A DNA stretch of 64,000 bases from Hibiscus mutabilis. Taxonomy: Eukaryota > Streptophyta > Magnoliopsida > Malvales > Malvaceae. Below are positions 54,381-64,000 of this stretch, piece after piece. The DNA lies in NCBI GenBank assembly GCA_019671005.1, contig CM033712.1:76830479-76894478 (forward strand). The letters run 5' to 3'. Position 1 is the stretch's first letter. Each line of letters starts with the position of its first letter. The notes under the pieces were generated by a model. It was not told where the DNA came from. It searched no databases and saw only the letters and a program-made list of their open reading frames with translations. Both the position numbers and the translations under genes were made by a program.

Positions 54381-56435
54381 ATGAAGAAGAGAAGGGTGAT
54401 GGAGGTATTCCCTCCATCTTTAAGGAAGTTGTGGAAGGAACTGGAGCTGCGAGCAATGGCAATAATCAGCCTCCTCATTCAAATACTTCTCATCGTCTTG
54501 GGGAAACGCAGAAGGCACATTCCTCATACATGGATCAGAATTGTTGTTTGGTCTGCTTATTTGATGGCCGATTCGATAGCAACAATCGCCCTCGGCATAC
54601 TGTCGAATGATCTAGGTGATATATATAATGATGGAGGTAAACTTGAAAAAGATAATGAACTTACTGCCCTGTGGGCACCCTTCTTCCTGCTGCATTTGGG
54701 TGGCCCTGATACAATCACAGCCTATTCCTTGGAAGACAATGAGTTGTACTTGAGGCACCTTTTCGGATTGCTCGTCCAAACCGTGGTTACGGTCTACATC
54801 TTCTTCATGGCTTGGACCGGTTCCCGTATATCATATCTTGATATTCCGATGATTGTTGTTGGATGCATCAAGTATGGAGAGAGGACATGGGCGCTTTGGA
54901 AAGCTAGTGGTGATGAACTCCAAGATTCGATGCTCTCTCCTCCGGACCATGGTCCGAATTACGCAAAGTTGATGGACGAATACGGCTTGAGGCACGCCGA
55001 GGGGTTCTTTGTAGAGATAGTAGAGGTGAAAGACGTCGAGGAGGAACCAAATAGAACTGCGATTTCAGATGACAGTCCTCAAGGGAACCTGATTAAAGCG
55101 TATGCTATGTTTCGGACCTTCAAGCGTCTCTTTGCGGATCTCATCTTGAGCTATCAAGAACAGGAGAAAAGCCAGTCGTTGTTCAAGAACATGTCTCATA
55201 AAGATGCATTTGATGTAATAGCTATTGAACTAGGATTCATTTATGATCTGCTCTACACCAAGGCATCAGTGATTTACACCGGTTGGGGTATCATTCGCCG
55301 CCTTGTCACGTTCTCCCTCACCTGTATCGTGCTGGTAATCTTCTCTTTCGATGACTTGGGGAAGTATAAAATGGTTGATGTTGTTATAACTTTCATGCTG
55401 CTTGTGGGAGCTATTTTCCTAGAGATATATGCAGCATTCACACTACTTTTCTCAGACCATACCAAGCGTTGGTTGATTATGCATAAGCAGACTAAAATTT
55501 CACAACTCATCAGTCGTATGGAACTGGTTAAACTACCGAGATGGTCCGGACGTATGGCGCAGTACCACCTGCTAAGCCTCTGCCTGAATGAGAAACCTGG
55601 CCTTAGACTGCTGGAAAAGCACCGTTATAAATCTGAAGAAAGATTTGAAGAAGGTTTAGAGAAGCTGATTTTCGAGCATGTCAAATTGAAATTTGATCAA
55701 TTAGAGGGAAACAAGGGAACTCGTACTAATCTAAGAGACATGTGCAACCAAAGAGGAAACAACATAATTGAAAAGTATAAGCAGCATACTGAGCTTAACC
55801 TTCAGTGGAGCGTTATTTGTGAATTCGACCAAAGCATCCTCATCTGGCACATTGCTACAGAGCTCTGCTACAACAAAGAGAAAAGCATAGACGAATCGCT
55901 CAAAACAAACCTTACAACGAGCCTACGCATCTCAAGATACATGCTGTATCTCCTGGCTGTGTATCCTACAATGTTGCCTGTAGGAATAGGGCTTATCAGG
56001 CTCCGAGACACCCGTGCTGAAGCAGAGAAGCTTTTCGAAGAACGACTGTCCACTTCCAAGAACAAGAAAGAGTCTTCTGAGACAGCGGAAAGCTTGAGAA
56101 ACGAAGCTTGTAAGATGTTGTGCCAAGTGAGAACTCATGTTCATCCCATCAAAGTGAAAGGAGACAGAAGCAAATCGGTGTTATTCGACGGGTGCAGACT
56201 GGCATCGGCATTAGAGAAAATAAGTGGTGAGGTTAGATGGGAGTTCATAAGAGATATGTGGTTGGAGATGCTAACGTTTGCTGCAACTCAGTGCAGAGGG
56301 AGGCAACATGCTCATCAGCTGAGACGAGGTGGAGAGCTCCTGACTCATGTTTGGCTTCTTATGGCACATTTCGGTATGATCGAGCAGTTCCAGATATCTA
56401 GAGGCCATGCAAGAGCTTTGCTCACTACAAAATAA
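54381..56435 (+). CDS. DUF4220/DUF594 multi-pass membrane protein
   Basis: An intact, single-exon frame of about 685 residues of a plant-specific family of unknown biochemical function. Several hydrophobic segments lie in the N-terminal half: IISLLIQILLIVLG, VVWSAYLMADSIATIALGI, LFGLLVQTVVTVYIFFMAW, LVTFSLTCIVLVIF and VVITFMLLVGAIFLEIYAAF. They alternate with WAPFFLLHLGGPDTITAYSLEDNELYLRH, a DUF4220 hallmark. The C-terminal DUF594 block reads WLEMLTFAATQCRGRQHAHQLRRGGELLTHVWLLMAHFG. ATG 54381 is the first in-frame ATG of this exon. ATG 54399 (MEVFPPSLRKLW) best matches where the family usually starts. An upstream ATG at 54259 joins in frame if the apparent 54272-54360 intron (cag/gtaaac ... 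tttcag) is removed. It lies between NLR loci; no operon-like linkage is implied. Confidence 0.93.
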   Translation: MKKRRVMEVFPPSLRKLWKELELRAMAIISLLIQILLIVLGKRRRHIPHTWIRIVVWSAYLMADSIATIALGILSNDLGDIYNDGGKLEKDNELTALWAPFFLLHLGGPDTITAYSLEDNELYLRHLFGLLVQTVVTVYIFFMAWTGSRISYLDIPMIVVGCIKYGERTWALWKASGDELQDSMLSPPDHGPNYAKLMDEYGLRHAEGFFVEIVEVKDVEEEPNRTAISDDSPQGNLIKAYAMFRTFKRLFADLILSYQEQEKSQSLFKNMSHKDAFDVIAIELGFIYDLLYTKASVIYTGWGIIRRLVTFSLTCIVLVIFSFDDLGKYKMVDVVITFMLLVGAIFLEIYAAFTLLFSDHTKRWLIMHKQTKISQLISRMELVKLPRWSGRMAQYHLLSLCLNEKPGLRLLEKHRYKSEERFEEGLEKLIFEHVKLKFDQLEGNKGTRTNLRDMCNQRGNNIIEKYKQHTELNLQWSVICEFDQSILIWHIATELCYNKEKSIDESLKTNLTTSLRISRYMLYLLAVYPTMLPVGIGLIRLRDTRAEAEKLFEERLSTSKNKKESSETAESLRNEACKMLCQVRTHVHPIKVKGDRSKSVLFDGCRLASALEKISGEVRWEFIRDMWLEMLTFAATQCRGRQHAHQLRRGGELLTHVWLLMAHFGMIEQFQISRGHARALLTTK

Positions 56436-56690
56436 CAACAGGTTAATGATGTCCCATCTGAGTTCTGATTGGTAATTCCCAGTAGGTTCCAGTCCAGTGT
56501 AATTTGCTTAACAAGCTGCAGCAATGCATGTATTTTGGTTTGCTCATTGGCTTTTGTCTTAGTCCCCTTGTGCAGGGGTAAATCTTTGGTCATTGTTAAC
56601 TGTCAAGAAAGTTCTTGGTAGTTGGTATGGTATGCAACTTTGGGTTCAATAGACAGATTATACATCAGATTTTATATATATAATTCCATC

Positions 56691-57124
56691 AATATAATAC
56701 TAAAAATGCCCCTAACGTTTGATTGAATAGTCATCTTAGCCTATATATTTTTTGAACCATTTTAACTCTTAAGGTTTCGTTATGGGTCAAAATGACACCT
56801 TCGTGGAAAAATGTCAGTCAGGTAACTATAAACAATTTGAAATGACTTGACAGAATGACATGCTATCAGAAAAATATTTTATATTTTATATAGTTTTATA
56901 AAATTATTTTTTGACTGATATTACATTCTGTAAAGTAAGTATATTTGTTTATATGACACTACTATGTCAGCATACACTGATTTGATGTTAGTTTACTAAC
57001 AGTTTTCATCTACGGATGGATCATTTTGACCCAAATAAAATGTTGAGGGTTAAAATGATTCAAAAAATATAGGCCAAAATGACTATTCAGTCAAACGTTA
57101 GGGTATTTTTTTGACATTATACCT
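56691..57124. mobile_element. 434-bp MITE with long inverted arms and 8-bp TSD
   Basis: The arms (about 56695-56800 and about 57020-57120) are inverted copies: 'aacgtttgattgaatagtcat...ggcctatat' is matched by its complement at the right. A duplicated ATTCCATC flanks at 56683-56690 and 57125-57132. No coding frame. An 8-bp duplication fits hAT, although the arms are unusually long for that group. Confidence 0.75.
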
Positions 57125-57132
57125 ATTCCATC

Positions 57133-57615
57133 TATACATAGTCCGACTTAATTTTGTTATAATTTATTTATTATATAGAAAACGACTAGTCAACAATCTC
57201 TAAAGTAGGTGGTTAAAGCTCTCAGTTGACATTATTTCCTTCCTCCGAGTTGTAGATTTAAGATCCCTTAAGAGTAAATTTTATCTTCCCACTCCGTATT
57301 CACAACGCCGAGGAATGAAGACGACAACCGTAGAGGTAGTTGTTGTGGTGGTAGTGATTTAGCCAGCAAGGTGTTGCAATTGTTGCTAATGAAGAATTTG
57401 CTAATTGACATTTGGCAAATGTTTGTTCATGTATAATACTATAATTGGTCAAAACCATTTAATTTCTTATATTTAGCCGTGCCCAATTCCTCCCTTACAT
57501 CACTCTTGATTTCTTCTTCCTGCTTGTTTCTTTTCGTCGTCGTCTTCCTTAGCACCCGTCTATTCTCTATATTGTCAAGGCATTTTGCTTTGCTTGTCTC
57601 TCCAAACTCCAAATA
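57133..57615. other. intergenic, upstream of NLR stub
   Basis: No gene. It contains a weak tRNA-like stretch (about 57210-57275) and, nearer the ATG at 57616, the probable old promoter/leader of the NLR relic. Confidence 0.4.
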
Positions 57616-58110
57616 ATGGAAGTTATAGCCGTTGATGCTGCCGCCAGTATCTTTCACGAAGCAGTGAAAGCCATCTTCCACTCGGTTAAACGTCGTATAA
57701 GATATGTAATCTTCTACCAGAAAACTGTTGACAAGTTTGAGGAGAAACTTAAGACGTTGGTTGCGAAAAGAACATGCGTGGAGCACGATGTCGATGTTGC
57801 AGAGAAGAACGGGGAGAAGATCAAAGCCGATGTCCTGGATTGGTGCAGCCGAGTGGGCAAGGTTATTGCTGAAGAGGAGAAGAAAGTGAAAGACTTCAAG
57901 TCAAAGCAAAGGGCAAGTGCTTCATTGGATTGTGTCCAAACATCAAGTCTCGTTACCAACTTAGCAAGAAAGCAGAAGAAGATGCCGCCACTTTCGATGA
58001 GCTTATCAAAGAATGTCAATTCAAACACGTATGGTACTGTGCAAAATCAAGAGAGAAAGTTTTCAATGAGATCATGGTGTCCCTCAAAGATTCTAGTATG
58101 AGCATGATCG
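57616..58110 (+). pseudogene. coiled-coil N-terminus of an RPS2-like NLR
   Basis: ATG 57616 opens MEVIAVDAAASIFHEAVKAIF, then a coiled coil (KFEEKLKTLVAKRTCVEHDVDVAEKNGEKIKADVLDWCSRV), as in RPS2/RPS5-type CNLs. Near 57905 the frame shifts, and the homologous continuation (CPNIKSRYQLSKKAEEDAATFDELIKEC) is in another frame. Similarity ends just before the P-loop (SSMSMIG, about 58110), so NB-ARC and LRR are missing. It is a truncated relic. It supplies the kind of N-terminal 45 residues that the gene at 61002 seems to lack. Confidence 0.85.
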
Positions 58111-59644
58111 GAGCAATGTTATTCGTAAAACGGAGACGAAAAACTAAAATCGGAATGCAATTTGCTACTTGTATAAAACGTAATACCCCTGTAGGGGTAG
58201 GGATCCAGATAGCATTGTAATGGTGGTGTAGTCTGTGGCCATAAGGGTAGAAACAAGGGAATACAATTCATCTACCTGATTTTGCATTCCAAGCTGTAGG
58301 AGTAGTTGGATGGATTGGTTGTTCATTCGGTTAATTCAGTCACCGACTGAGTTAAATAAAATTGAATCAATTAATTTTTTTGAACCGTTAAATCGAATCA
58401 AAATTTATTTGAGAATTTTTAACTGAACTGATCAAAAATCGATTAATTCAACCAATTTTCAAAGTAATTTGTTGTTTGAGCGTAAACAGTAAATTGATAA
58501 TGGTGAGGATGTCGAGCTATGGGAAGGTGACCTTAGCGCCACCATTCAACATTTGTTTATATACTCTGAATAAAAGAAACAAAAGAAAGAGTCAAAAGTG
58601 TCTTTTATATCTTGTTATTAATTCGGAGTGGAATACCGCATAGGTCAATTATGGGATGATTTTTGACATTTAATTTGTTCCATTCAAAATGTCAATGTTC
58701 GAATCATAATCTTACTTAAGAAATCTAATACTTCATATCACTACACCAACTAATTGTTGGCACTTATATTTTATTTTATAATATAAATTGTCAGTAACAA
58801 AAATTCTCTGTATTTTTTAGTACCTCTATTTATGCCTTACACTAGAAAAGAGATTTAAAATTTATGATTAAAGTTTATGAAAATCTCCTATATTCTTAGA
58901 CAATAAAAGGAAACCAATCTTTAATGACTTCCCTAACAGTTGTGGTAATTTCCGCTCTAAAAAACTTTAAAAAAAAAAACAAGCTAAAATTCCCTTATTT
59001 GTGATTTCAGATTCTGTAAAAATTTGAACTTTTAAAAAGAAAACATAATAAAGAAAATTCTTATGGAAAATCATAATTTAAATTGCAAAATGCATTGAAG
59101 ACTTGTTAGATTTAACTTGTTTTAGAGAATGTTTGAGAGCTCAACTTGAGAAACAAGTAAAGAAAATTCTTTTCGAATAAAAAGATAATATTCTTTAAAC
59201 AACTTTATTCTTTGCCTTGTTGATTGGTTTTGCTTTTCTTTAACATTTTGTTAGGAAGAATTAGAAAAGTCATAAATTTCTTAAGAAGTGTCTAAAAAAT
59301 TATAATTTAAAATATGATAAAATACACCAATAGTAACTAAACAAAGAAAAAAAAGTTGGTCATCGAAGTTCTAAAAATTATAAAATGATCATTAAACTTA
59401 TCAAATTCGTTGAAATTTATCAAACTATTATAAAAAGATCATTTAAACTTATAGAACTATTATAAAATGATCATTAAACTTATCGAAATGTATAATATTT
59501 TATAACGTGACCATTTTATAACAATTCAATAAATTTAATGATATTTTATAATTTTCGAAACTTCAATGATCAAAAAGATCATTTTACTTAATTTAGTGAC
59601 TATTTGTATGCATTACACTTTAAAATATGGAGCTTCCACTCTAT
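58111..59644. other. intergenic, no gene seen
   Basis: AT-rich DNA with no coding frame. Repeated 'aaactttataaaatgatcattaaactta' phrases at 59370-59570 hint at a degenerate repeat. Confidence 0.45.
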
Positions 59645-59653
59645 TAGAAAAAA

Positions 59654-60697
59654 GCCTTAACCGTAAAATATGTGTCTAAATTACACTTATTTTTTGTAAT
59701 AGGTTCCTGGCGTTATTTTTTGTTGAAATAGGTGCATAATGTTTCTTTTTTGTTTAAAATATGTGCCTAAAGTTTTATTATGTTAGTTTTTTAAGATAAA
59801 GTCGTTAAAAATAAATTCATCACTCAATTAGAATTTGACACGTGTCTTTTAATTTATTTTTTTTTCAAATAAAGGTGAGAAATTTAAATTATTATTTTTT
59901 AATTAAAAATTCTCAAAATCACAAAATGGTCTCAATCCTTAAAACCACAAACCCTAAAATCTCAAAGTTCACGTGTTTCATTATGTTACATTTTAAGATA
60001 ACGCTGTTAAAAGTAAATTCATCACCCAATCAGAATTTGACACATGTTTTTTATTTTATTTTTATTTTTTCAAATAAAACTGAGAAAATTATATTAATTT
60101 TTTAAAATCTAAAAATTCTCAATCACAAAACAGTCACAAATCTCAAAATTCACGACATTGTCGTCGTCGATAGCCTCGCTGGACTCTTTCATTGTCGTCG
60201 GCAGAGGCTCCCGCCTATTTTCTCTAACCACCCATGCTGGTAAACGGCGGGAGGCATGCTAATCAATCGTCGAACGGCGAGAGCCTTTTCCATTCGTCGT
60301 TCGATGTCCGATTGACATGCCTCTCGCCGATTACCGACGATGGTGGTTGAGGGAAATGGACGGGGGCCTTTGATGACGACGTTGGTAGGGTCCGACGAGT
60401 CTATTGGCGGCGACAATGGCGTGGATTTTGAGATTTTAGGGTTTTAGGGATTTGAGACTATTTTGTTATTTTTGAAAATTTTGAGATATTTTTTAATTTA
60501 TTTTATTTTCAGTTTATTTTTGAAAATAAAAAATAAAAGCCATGTGTCAAGCTATAAATGAGTGCTTAAATTTTTTTGATAGATTGATTTTAAAACGGGT
60601 CAAAATGAAATGTTAGGTATTTATTTCAGCTAAAAAATACTTTAAGCACTTATTACAAAAAAAATTATAGTTTATGCACTTATTTTATAGTTACGGG
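59654..60697. mobile_element. fold-back MULE-like element with 9-bp TSD
   Basis: The ends are inverted: CCTTAACCGTAAAATATGTG at the left, and CCGTAACTATAAAATAAGTG as the reverse complement of the right end. They extend into arms of about 200 bases (gacacgtgtc near 59840 versus catgtgtcaag near 60540). A perfect 9-bp duplication TAGAAAAAA flanks at 59645-59653 and 60698-60706, the Mutator-like length. The left arm is internally duplicated (59800-59965 and 60005-60150). The GC-rich centre (60160-60430) is itself an imperfect palindrome. No transposase. Confidence 0.78.
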
Positions 60698-60706
60698 TAG
60701 AAAAAA

Positions 60707-61001
60707 AAATGAAGACTTGTGATTGAATCAAGGGATATTAAAAAGGAAAAAGACCAGTGTTCTTTGCCAGGATTCTAAAGGCAGCGAAACCCAAAGACAG
60801 TGGTATGTGAGTTTCCAATATTCAAGGGATATTAACCCATTTCAACCGGTGTACTTGTAGTTTAGGCACTGTTTGATTCTTGCTTGCTTTCGCCTTGTCT
60901 TCTTTGCATTGAAACTCCTTTTGCTCTATAATTTTGCTATTCCTTCACTGTTACTTTGATTTTGGTTTAGCAATTACTATAATTGAACAAAAAAAAAGTA
61001 C
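60707..61001 (+). promoter_or_regulatory. upstream region of the CC-NB-LRR gene
   Basis: About 295 bases between the MULE and the NLR start. It must contain, or be close to, the promoter and leader. No specific element stands out, and a transposon lies directly behind it. Confidence 0.35.
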
Positions 61002-64000
61002 ATGTCGATCCCAGAGAGTATTCAGAAACTGCAGCAACAAATTGAGAAACTGAGATATGAAAGAGACAAAATGCAGCGTCAGATTGAAGTTGCTAATGAA
61101 AACGGAGAAGAAACCGACCGAGATGTCCAGAGCTGGGTGACTCGTGCAGAGGAGAAAGTCAAGGAAGAGGAAGAGATATTGGAGAACCTCGAAGCACAAG
61201 CAACGGAGAGGTGTTTCTTTGGCCTGTGTCCCAATTTGAAGTCTAATGACTTGCTTAACAAGAAAGCTGAAGAGAGCGCCCAGAGTGTTGCAGTGCTCCT
61301 TCTGGAAGCATCCTTTTTCAAGTTCACCAGAAAGAGGAACGTCGAGCAGCCGAGGAACGTCGAGCAGCCGAGGAACGTTGAGGAGCCGACCACAACGGAG
61401 TACCTGGAGACTGAACCTGGGGTTATTCAAGATTTTGAGGCTTTTCCATCGAGGGAAGCTACACTTGAGTATATCATGAACGACTTGAAAAATACTCATC
61501 TCAAGATCATTGGCGTATACGGGGTGGCTGGTGTAGGCAAGACCACACTCATGAAAGAGATTGCCAGGAGAGCCAGGGAAGAAAGCTTGTTCGATGAGGT
61601 TGCAATGGCAACTGTTCCACAGAACCGAAACGTAAAAGAAATTCAAGGGAAAATTGCAGATGTGTTAGGCCTGAAGTTCGATGAGGAGAGCCTGTTTTTA
61701 AGAGCAATGTGGCTGCAGCAGTGGTTGAAGAAAGGAGATAAGAGCGCCCTTGTAATTCTGGATGATGTTCGGTGTGACCAAAGACTGGAATTGGAAGAAA
61801 TTGGGATTGGTTTTGAAGGTTACAATAGCATTGCAAGCGAAAACGATGCAGGACCATTGGTGCGAAGTGCTAGTGAAAATGCTTTTCAGAAACTCTCTGC
61901 TGTTAGATTCAAAGTATTGCTGACTTCCACAACTGAACAAGCACTCAGTGATATGAAAGCTGAAAGTATGCGCAAACTGGAAGTGCTACCAAATGAAGAA
62001 GGGATTGAGTGGTTTCAAAAAATGGTGGGCGTTAGAGCAAGGAACCCTGCTAACCAAAATACAATACATAGAGTGGTGAGAAACTGTGTAGGTTTTCCGG
62101 TTGCCATTTCAGCAATTGCAGTTGCAATGGAGTTCAGAAGACAATCCTTTAGTTTCCTATTGGAAGCTTTGGCAAGAGAGACAGAACCAATTCCGGCCAA
62201 AGATCGAAATCTTGCAAGTGTGTACTCGACTATACAGTTGAGTTACAACTTGTTAGAGAAACCGGAGTTGCAGTCCTTGTTCCAACTCTGTGCCTTGCTG
62301 CCCCGAGGTTCTCACATTCAGGTATCTGACTTGCTAAGATACAGTTTGGGTTTGAAAATAGGAAGACATGTGAGCACATTGGAAGAAGCAAGAAAAGGTG
62401 TGAACGGCCTCAAAGATGCAGGTTTACTACTCCGAACCGACAATGATAAACATGTGAGAATGCATGACATTGTTCGGGATGTTGCCATTTGGATTGCATC
62501 TGAAAAGCAGCGTATATATGTCATAGAGGATGAAGTCCGTATGAAAAAGCTACTAGATCAAAGAAAGCTCTACAATTGCAATGCCATCTCGCTTCCATAC
62601 GGTGACATCAATGTGCTTCCGGACAAGTTGGAATGCCCCAGGCTAAAGTTGCTGGTTTTGTTAAACAAAAACCCCTCATTAGAAGTCCCGGATACTTTCT
62701 TTGGGAAGATGACTGAACTCTCCATGTTAGATTTGGCTGGTTTGAGTTTTCGTTCCCTGCCTGTATCTTTTACTTCTCTAGAAAACCTTCAAATGTTGCG
62801 TTTCGATGAATGTGAGTTGAATGACATTGCAATTATTGGGAATCTGAAGCAATTGGATACCCTTAAAATTCTCTATTCTGATATTGAGAGATTGCCCCTG
62901 GAAATAGGGGAACTAACCAGGCTTAAGTCCCTAGACCTGAGCAATTGTTCCAAGCTTAAAGTCATTCCAGCCAACATCATATCAGGCTTGTCTTATTTAG
63001 AAGAACTGCTTATGCGCAACAGCTTCGCTCGATGGGGTGTTGACGGCAATGCCAGCCTTAATGAATTGAAGTCTTTGTCTGGTTTAAATGCTTTGGAAGT
63101 CCATATTCATTCTGTTCACCTTATGCCAGAAGAATTATTCTCCAAAAACTTGAACCGATACAAGATTCTTATCGGGGAGGTCTGGGACTGGTCAGGAAAG
63201 TATGAAAAGGAGAGGATGCTGAAACTCAAGCTTACTAAGGGAATTTACTTGGATCGTGGAGTTAAACTGTTGTTGCAGAAAACTGAAGATCTAACTTTAG
63301 ATGAACTGCAAGGTATCAAGAATTTGCTGTATGAGGTGGATGGCACTGGTTTTCCACAGCTCAAGAATCTTCACGTACAAAACGGTTCAGAAATACAGTT
63401 CATTATTAACTCTGTGGAGGTAGCTTCACAAAAAGCCTTTCCTATTCTGGAATCATTGTATCTTCAGAATCTGGTTAATTTGGAGAAGATATGTCAAGGC
63501 AAACTAGAAGAAGAATGTTTCAAGAGATTGAAAACCGTAAGTGTCGAATGTTGTGACCGCCTGAAGAATCTGTTTCCATTCTCCATGATCAAAATGCTGG
63601 TCCAACTTCAAGAAATTAAAGTCTCAAAGTGCAAAAGCATCGAACAGATTATTGCTGAAGAGAACGAGCAGAGTGCTGGTATAGCAACTAATCAAACCAA
63701 GTTTGTCCAATTGCAATCCTTAACACTGCAACTTCTACCAGAGCTTAGTAGTTTCTGCTCCAAAGAGAAGAGTCGTTCCATTTATCAACTGGAACCGGTG
63801 AATGCAAGGTCTTGGATACTTTTTAATGAAAAGGTACTAGTATTACCATATATCATGTTAATTCAATTATCGAAACATATTCTTAGAAACTCAAAAGAAA
63901 GATTAAATTTTACTGAAATGGTGTACATGCATGTAGGTTTTGTTTCCTGTCCTTAAGAAGCTGATATTGTCCTCCATCAACATAGAAAGGTTATGGCAGA
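61002..64000 (+). CDS. CC-NB-LRR immune receptor, RPS2/At4g27190-like (3' partial)
   Basis: Exon 1 is 61002-63833 (944 codons, phase 0). An intron 63834-63936 (aag/gtacta ... gtag) is followed by exon 2 from 63937 (VLFPVLKKLILSSINIERLW) to the window edge. An apparent stop at 63956 exists only if the intron is read through. Residues 1-100 form a coiled coil (IEKLRYERDKMQRQIEVANENGEE). NB-ARC motifs: P-loop GVAGVGKTT (about 174), kinase-2 ALVILDDVR (about 248), FKVLLTST (about 303), GFPVAI in place of GLPLAL (about 361), MHD intact (VRMHDIVRDVAIWIA, about 486). LRRs start at about 520. Oddities: the protein begins about 40 residues later than usual for the class, three RNVE(Q/E)P repeats lie at 111-128, and about 27 extra residues separate kinase-2 from RNBS-B. 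Cytoplasmic ADP/ATP-switch receptor by family; the ligand is unknown. Confidence 0.93.
61335..61388 (+). repeat. 18-bp coding minisatellite (three units)
   Basis: Three in-frame head-to-tail units of aggaacgtcgagcagccg (61335, 61353, 61371). The last unit has two changed bases (gttgaggagccg). They encode RNVEQP, RNVEQP, RNVEEP between the coiled coil and NB-ARC. Confidence 0.95.

Overview
The window is nuclear DNA of a flowering plant, most likely a eudicot. It is AT-rich, with long non-coding stretches, GT-AG introns, plant NLR (NB-ARC/LRR) immune receptor genes, a DC1-type Cys/His-rich gene, a DUF4220/DUF594 membrane protein, and many LTR retrotransposons and small DNA transposons. The style of the NLR, DC1 and Copia-LTR sequences suggests Malvaceae (cotton, cacao, durian group). 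That placement is my inference and has not been tested by a search.

Layout. 1-8.6 kb: telomere-like palindromic arrays, fold-back elements, a SINE with a 17-bp target-site duplication (TSD), a hAT-type MITE with an 8-bp TSD, and an LTR fragment. 8.6-10.4 kb: the LRR tail of an RPS2-like NLR, decapitated by that LTR and further broken by a stop and frameshifts. 11.8-16.2 kb (minus): one long uninterrupted NLR reading frame with three tandem nucleotide-binding cores. 19.1-21.6 kb: a hAT-like element (8-bp TSD) containing a Pack-MULE-like element (11-bp direct repeat) that carries a broken ribosomal protein L27a copy. 23.0-30.0 kb: a P-loop/DC1 gene split by a 5.7-kb Ty3 chromovirus (identical-length LTRs, about 2% apart by eye) and also cut by a nonsense codon. 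30.0-54 kb: layered retrotransposon debris. Here a minus-oriented Athila/Tat-like element (31907-47890, TSD GTAAA) carries a second, larger copy of its own family inserted inside one of its LTRs (36642-46621). To its right lies a solo Copia-type LTR (51580-53080, TSD CTGGG). 54.4-56.4 kb: an intact DUF4220/DUF594 gene. 56.7-60.7 kb: a MITE, a CC-domain NLR stub and a fold-back MULE. 61.0-64.0 kb: a largely intact CC-NB-LRR gene that runs off the right edge.

The genes form an NLR cluster: two apparently expressible NLRs of different classes, two NLR relics, and a DUF4220 gene between them. The cluster has been heavily reworked by transposons. The strongest candidate for something unusual is the triple-NB NLR at 11.8-16.2 kb, in which only the third core keeps all the ATP-site motifs. 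Second are two structural features of the Athila/Tat-like family: a short palindrome scattered more than 25 times through LTRs and coding sequence, and a conserved array of four small hairpins next to the 3' LTR. Transposon genes here are described as found; none appears intact.
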